Assembly: GCA_003450125.1 (NCBI GenBank)
Contig: DMFR01000122.1
Location: forward strand, 5,711 to 15,140
Reading direction: 5' to 3'
Origin: Prolixibacteraceae bacterium
GTDB lineage: Bacteria > Bacteroidota > Bacteroidia > Bacteroidales > Prolixibacteraceae
Length of the DNA stretch: 9,430 nt
Shown: positions 6,170-9,430 of the stretch, piece after piece
How the letters are laid out: the number at the start of each line of letters is the position of its first letter
Position numbering within the stretch: the first letter of the stretch is position 1
Translations under genes and position numbers: made by a program
Notes under the pieces: model-generated
What the model was told of the DNA's origin: nothing
The model's database searches: none
Seen by the model: the letters and a program-made list of their open reading frames with translations, nothing else

Positions 6170-7186
6170 ATGAAAGCCATTCAAATCATTACACCAGAAA
6201 ATATACAGATCGTTGATCGGCCTGTACCTGTTGCCGGTAAAGGAGAAGTACTGGTGAAGATCAATTATGTGGGATTCTGCGGTTCCGACCTCAGCACTTT
6301 TCTTGGCAAGAATCCCATGGTAGATTATCCACGTGTTCCGGGGCATGAGATATCGGGAGTGATTGTATCCAAGGGAGAAGAAGTTCCTGCAAATATTCAA
6401 TCTGGACAAGCAGTGACTGTTGTTCCCTATACCAATTGCGGACAATGTTCATCATGCCGTAAGGGGAGGTTCAATGCCTGCCGATATAACCAGACACTGG
6501 GCGTTCAACGGGATGGCGCCATGCTGGAATTCTTAGTAGTACCATGGCAAAAACTGATTATCAATGATCAGCTATCAGCCAAAGAACTAGCCATGGTAGA
6601 ACCCCTGACCGTTGGCTTTCATGCCATTGACCGTGGAAGGGTAACTGATATTGATACCGTTCTGGTTTTTGGTTGCGGGATGATTGGCTCTGGAGCCATC
6701 ATACGTGCTGCCTTGCGCGGTGCAAAGGTGATTGCAGTGGATATTGATGATCAGAAACTGGATCTTGCACGTACAATCGGGGCAAGCCATTGTATCAATT
6801 CCAAGACCACCAATTTGCATGAAGCCTTGCAGGAAATCACAGGTGGACATGGTCCCGATGTCATTATCGAGGCAGCAGGAAATCCAATAACCTATCAGGC
6901 AGCCTTGGAAGAAGCGGCATTCGCGGCAAGAGTAGTTTGCATCGGCTATGCAAAAAACGATGTCAGCTTTGCCACCAAACTCTGGGTACAGAAAGAAATT
7001 GATATACTGGGTTCAAGGAATGCTACCCCTTCTGATTTTGAGGCAGTGATCAATTATCTGAAGCAAGGAACGTTTCCATTGGATGAAATGATCACACGTA
7101 TCGTTCAACCAGAAGAAGCTGCAGACGCAGTTGCTGCCTGGGCTGCCAATCCTGGACAAGTGATGAAGATATTGGTAGAGTTTTAA
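6170..7186 (+). CDS. Zinc-dependent medium-chain dehydrogenase, L-galactonate 5-dehydrogenase-like
   Basis: This 338-residue cytoplasmic enzyme is a typical medium-chain alcohol/polyol dehydrogenase. Catalytic zinc ligands are C37 (GFCGSD), H59 and E60 (VPGHE), with E143 in MVEPLTVG. Structural zinc cysteines are C90, C93, C96 and C104. The Rossmann motif is GCGMIG (167-172), and an acidic D190 at the end of the second strand favours NAD+ over NADP+. From memory, its YPRVPGHEI, the VVPY segment leading into the cysteines, LGVQRDG and especially GSRNATPSDF resemble E. coli LgoD (YjjN), which oxidises L-galactonate to D-tagaturonate. L-Fuconate is 6-deoxy-L-galactonate, so a sugar-acid substrate made by the two preceding genes is plausible. 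Alternatives are a 2-keto-3-deoxy-L-fuconate dehydrogenase role or another polyol. The fold assignment is firm and the substrate is open. Confidence 0.87.
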   Translation: MKAIQIITPENIQIVDRPVPVAGKGEVLVKINYVGFCGSDLSTFLGKNPMVDYPRVPGHEISGVIVSKGEEVPANIQSGQAVTVVPYTNCGQCSSCRKGRFNACRYNQTLGVQRDGAMLEFLVVPWQKLIINDQLSAKELAMVEPLTVGFHAIDRGRVTDIDTVLVFGCGMIGSGAIIRAALRGAKVIAVDIDDQKLDLARTIGASHCINSKTTNLHEALQEITGGHGPDVIIEAAGNPITYQAALEEAAFAARVVCIGYAKNDVSFATKLWVQKEIDILGSRNATPSDFEAVINYLKQGTFPLDEMITRIVQPEEAADAVAAWAANPGQVMKILVEF

Positions 7187-7197
7187 ACCATATACCT

Positions 7198-7277
7198 AAC
7201 CCTGAAAGGGTTGAATGTGAATAGCCATGGGTGAAACCCATGGATTGAATATGAATAACCATAGGTGCAACCCCATG
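7198..7277. repeat. Three tandem GAA-loop hairpins between dehydrogenase and fucosidase
   Basis: AACCCT-GAA-AGGGTT (7198-7212) and CCATGGGT-GAA-ACCCATGG (7225-7243) are perfect inverted repeats around the same GAA triloop. A decayed third unit, CCATAGGT-GCA-ACCCCATG, lies at 7259-7277. Similar linkers (GAATGTGAATAG, ATTGAATATGAATAA) separate them, giving a unit of about 30 nt. They start 11 nt after the dehydrogenase stop. There is no following T-run, so ordinary termination is doubtful. They could protect an mRNA 3' end or mark a dispersed palindromic repeat. Confidence 0.8.
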
Positions 7278-7320
7278 AATTCAAGCAACCCAATCAATTA
7301 ACAACCTAATATTAAACACA

Positions 7321-8868
7321 ATGAAAAGAAACATTCAACAATCCATTGGCCTGGCACTCCTGGTATTTACCTTAAGCTTTGGTAGCTTCTGCCAGTTGTA
7401 TGCACAAAAATTTGAACCTACCCTTGAATCCTTCAAGCAGTACAAATACCCTGCATGGTTCCGTGATGCCAAATTCGGTATATGGGCGCATTGGGGTCCA
7501 CAGGCTGTGCCACGTCAGGGAGACTGGTATGCAAAGAAAATGTATATGAATCAGTCCTGGGACTGGAGCAAAAATGCCTTAAGCGACAAACCCGATGAAG
7601 ATTACACTTATCATGTTGCACACTATGGCCATCCTTCCAAATTCGGATACAAGGACATCATCCCCCTTTGGAAAGCAGAACGCTGGGATCCTGAAAAGCT
7701 AATGGCCCTTTATAAAAAAGTGGGCGCCAAATACTTCGTTAGTATGGGAACCCACCATGATGATTTTTTCCTTTGGAACTCTAAGATCCATAGATGGAAT
7801 GCCGTGAACATGGGGCCAAAGAAAGATGTCGTTGGCCTTTGGCAGAAAGCAGCCAAAAAGGAAGGTTTACGTTTTGGAGTTTCAGAACACCTGGGCGCTA
7901 GTTATACCTGGTTTCAAACAGCCCGTGGTGCAGACAAAACAGGGCCAATGGCTGGAGTCCCTTATGATGGAAACAATGAAGAATATGCAGATTTGTACCA
8001 TAAAAAAGCTGCTGCAGACGATACTGGATGGCTCACCAAAGATCCGGAAAATCAGAAAGAATGGTTAAATTGCATTGACGAACTCATTGACAATTATCAT
8101 CCTGACCTGCTTTATTCAGATAGTTCATTGCCTTTTGAAGAAATCGGAAGAACAATGGTTGCTCATTACTACAACCAGGGCAAAGATAAAAACAGTGGCA
8201 TGGAAGATGCTGTATATACGTGCAAACAGCCCTCCAACGGGATGTGGGTGCAGGATGTAGAGCGCGGAGCACTGGACTCTATCAGTCCTTTCCCATGGCA
8301 AACAGATACCTCTATAGGTGACTGGTTTTACAAGACCGGACAAAAATACATGACAGGCACTGAAGTCATTCAGATGCTGGTGGATATTGTCAGCAAGAAT
8401 GGCAATCTGCTGCTCAATGTGGTTCAAACTCCTGAAGGTGATCTCGAACCAGATGTGATGACCATCTTAAATGAAATTGCCGCCTGGACACCTGCCAACG
8501 GTGAAGGTATTTATGGTTCACGCCCCTGGAAGATCTATGGAGAAGGCCCTTCAACCAATAAAAATCAAGAAAAAGGACAATTTGGCGGATTAAAAGATGT
8601 CCGTCCTTACAGTTCAACAGATATTCGTTTTACCACAAAAGGAGAAACCCTCTACGCCTATTGTATGGGAACTCCAACTGAAGACATCCACATTCAGTCG
8701 TTGGGTAAAAACTCGAAGATTTCAACCAAGCAAGTGGCTTCCATCAAAATGTTGGGTAGTTCTGAAAAGCTCCAATGGAGCCAGGGCAATGATGCATTGG
8801 TGATTAAAAAACCCGTGAACATACCGAACTGGCAAGTGGTCAGCTTTAAGATTGAATTCAAGAAATAA
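7321..8868 (+). CDS. Secreted GH29 alpha-L-fucosidase
   Basis: This 515-residue enzyme releases terminal L-fucose from glycans. A signal peptide covers about residues 1-28 (charged MKRN, hydrophobic core LALLVFTLSF, likely cleavage after LYA), so it is exported, most likely to the periplasm. The GH29 catalytic barrel spans about 32-395: WFRDAKFGIWAHWGP near the N-terminus, the paired histidines H145/H146 in MGTHHDDFFLW, GLRFGVSEHLG, and the probable nucleophile D267 in PDLLYSDSSLP. E314 in QDVERG is a candidate acid/base, which I assign only tentatively. RPWKIYGEGP marks the end of the barrel, and the last 110 or so residues form the usual small beta domain. Length is normal for GH29. SFGSFC lacks a proper lipobox, so it is not called a lipoprotein. 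Co-direction with fucose import and oxidation genes ties the released sugar to the pathway. Confidence 0.94.
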   Translation: MKRNIQQSIGLALLVFTLSFGSFCQLYAQKFEPTLESFKQYKYPAWFRDAKFGIWAHWGPQAVPRQGDWYAKKMYMNQSWDWSKNALSDKPDEDYTYHVAHYGHPSKFGYKDIIPLWKAERWDPEKLMALYKKVGAKYFVSMGTHHDDFFLWNSKIHRWNAVNMGPKKDVVGLWQKAAKKEGLRFGVSEHLGASYTWFQTARGADKTGPMAGVPYDGNNEEYADLYHKKAAADDTGWLTKDPENQKEWLNCIDELIDNYHPDLLYSDSSLPFEEIGRTMVAHYYNQGKDKNSGMEDAVYTCKQPSNGMWVQDVERGALDSISPFPWQTDTSIGDWFYKTGQKYMTGTEVIQMLVDIVSKNGNLLLNVVQTPEGDLEPDVMTILNEIAAWTPANGEGIYGSRPWKIYGEGPSTNKNQEKGQFGGLKDVRPYSSTDIRFTTKGETLYAYCMGTPTEDIHIQSLGKNSKISTKQVASIKMLGSSEKLQWSQGNDALVIKKPVNIPNWQVVSFKIEFKK

Positions 8869-8877
8869 AGAGGAATC

Positions 8878-8937
8878 TGAACTGTGATTATTGAGATTCA
8901 TTAGATTAATCAAATGAATTTCACTAATCACAGTTCA
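8878..8937. terminator. 60-bp near-perfect palindrome after the fucosidase gene, possible terminator
   Basis: The two halves pair at 27 of 30 positions about a centre at 8907/8908. The outer 13 bp are perfect (TGAACTGTGATTA at 8878-8890, complement at 8925-8937), and the mismatched pairs are 8891/8924, 8895/8920 (G-U in RNA) and 8903/8912. It begins 9 nt after the fucosidase stop. The stem is long and A/T-rich but has no T-run on either side, so it may be a factor-dependent or bidirectional stop, an mRNA-stabilising hairpin or simply a palindromic repeat. It separates the fucose genes from the last lipoprotein gene. Confidence 0.6.
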
Positions 8938-8997
8938 AATGTTCACGCAACCTTTTGGTCTGGAAATCAGTCTAAATAATATCTAAATTCCTGCACA

Positions 8998-9402
8998 ATG
9001 AAACAAGTGTTATTTGCTTTGATGGTTTTCTCTTTTTCCCTAATCGCTTGTAATGATGAGGTTAGCAAAGTGAATGAAGTTCAAATCACGGACTTGAAGG
9101 ATCATAACATGAAAATCATTCCTGAAAATCCTGCCTCTAACGATGACATCAAATTGGTGGTATTTGACGACTGTACTTACAACAAGCTTTCAGGAATTAA
9201 TAAGAACGGCAAAAACATTGAAATCCAAAAGCAATTTAACAGCATGATGAAATGGGCTTGCTTTCAGGTGAATGACACCATCTCGCTGGGTAAATTATCA
9301 GAAGGGATTTATACTGTCAACTATAAACTTATTGATGTTTCTGCCCAAATAAGTAGTCCCATTGCCATGTCCTTTTATTTCAATTTAATAGTTGCTCAAT
9401 AA
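8998..9402 (+). CDS. Small hypothetical lipoprotein
   Basis: I do not recognise a characterised family for this 134-residue protein. The N-terminus is a clear lipoprotein signal: MKQ, hydrophobic LFALMVFSFS, then lipobox LIAC with lipidated C18. The following N-D-E is acidic, which in Bacteroidota can direct lipoproteins to the cell surface, but the match to a known export signal is weak. The mature part has two cysteines (C59 in DDCTYN and C88 in WACF) that could form a disulfide. It is rich in alternating beta-strand-like segments such as IKLVVF and EGIYTVNYKL, suggesting a small beta-sandwich. It lies in the same direction as the fucosidase gene, 129 nt downstream, but the 60-bp palindrome between them makes operon membership uncertain. 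No function can be assigned. Confidence 0.8.
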   Translation: MKQVLFALMVFSFSLIACNDEVSKVNEVQITDLKDHNMKIIPENPASNDDIKLVVFDDCTYNKLSGINKNGKNIEIQKQFNSMMKWACFQVNDTISLGKLSEGIYTVNYKLIDVSAQISSPIAMSFYFNLIVAQ

Positions 9403-9409
9403 CAGTTTA

Positions 9410-9430
9410 AATTGTAAATAGTAAATTATT
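9410..9430 (-). repeat. Inverted copy of the TTTACAATT repeat at the window edge
   Basis: AATTGTAAAT (9410-9419) is the exact reverse complement of ATTTACAATT at 3454-3463 and 3469-3478. It is followed by the similar AGTAAATTATT, reaching the end of the window 28 nt after the lipoprotein stop. It probably continues beyond the edge. Confidence 0.45.

Noticed and set aside
7381..7398. Lipoprotein signal in the fucosidase (SFGSFC)
   Set aside because: Phe directly before the Cys does not fit a lipobox, while LYA at residues 26-28 is a good signal peptidase I site.

Overview
The window looks like a chromosomal L-fucose utilisation locus from a member of the Bacteroidota, probably a Bacteroidales/Marinilabiliales-type organism. 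Evidence for this is the moderate-to-low GC content, the near absence of Shine-Dalgarno sites, candidate TTTG / TAnnTTTG promoters, protein sequences that read like Bacteroidota homologues, and intergenic gaps filled with short A/T-rich repeats. Taxonomy is inferred from sequence style only.

Layout: a LacI-family regulator (124-1140, minus strand) is divergent from a plus-strand run of seven genes. A 678-bp non-coding region (1141-1818) separates them and holds a dispersed 33-nt repeat, a ~150-bp imperfect palindrome and candidate promoter/operator sites. The plus-strand genes are a FucP-type L-fucose/H+ symporter (1819-3447), a RhaM-like type-2 L-fucose mutarotase (3526-3894), an aldo/keto reductase that is probably an L-fucose dehydrogenase (4151-5215), an amidohydrolase that is probably L-fuconolactonase (5212-6039, overlapping the previous gene by 4 nt), a zinc-dependent medium-chain dehydrogenase resembling L-galactonate 5-dehydrogenase (6170-7186), a secreted GH29 alpha-L-fucosidase (7321-8868) and an unrecognised small lipoprotein (8998-9402).

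How they fit together: the exported fucosidase would release L-fucose from glycans. FucP imports it, the mutarotase supplies the anomer needed, the aldo/keto reductase oxidises it to the lactone, and the lactonase opens this to L-fuconate. The usual next enzyme, an enolase-superfamily L-fuconate dehydratase, is not in the window. A dehydrogenase with LgoD/YjjN-like motifs sits there instead. The dehydratase may lie elsewhere, or the acid may be oxidised directly. The LacI protein is the likely local repressor.

No phage, insertion sequence, tRNA, rRNA or CRISPR array was seen. The most unusual feature apart from the metabolic question is that nearly every intergenic gap carries a different family of short repeats or palindromes: a 19-mer array, a 33-mer pair, a CCTTAGTAA palindrome, TTTACAA runs, a TTTAAAG heptamer array, GAA-loop hairpins and a 60-bp palindrome.
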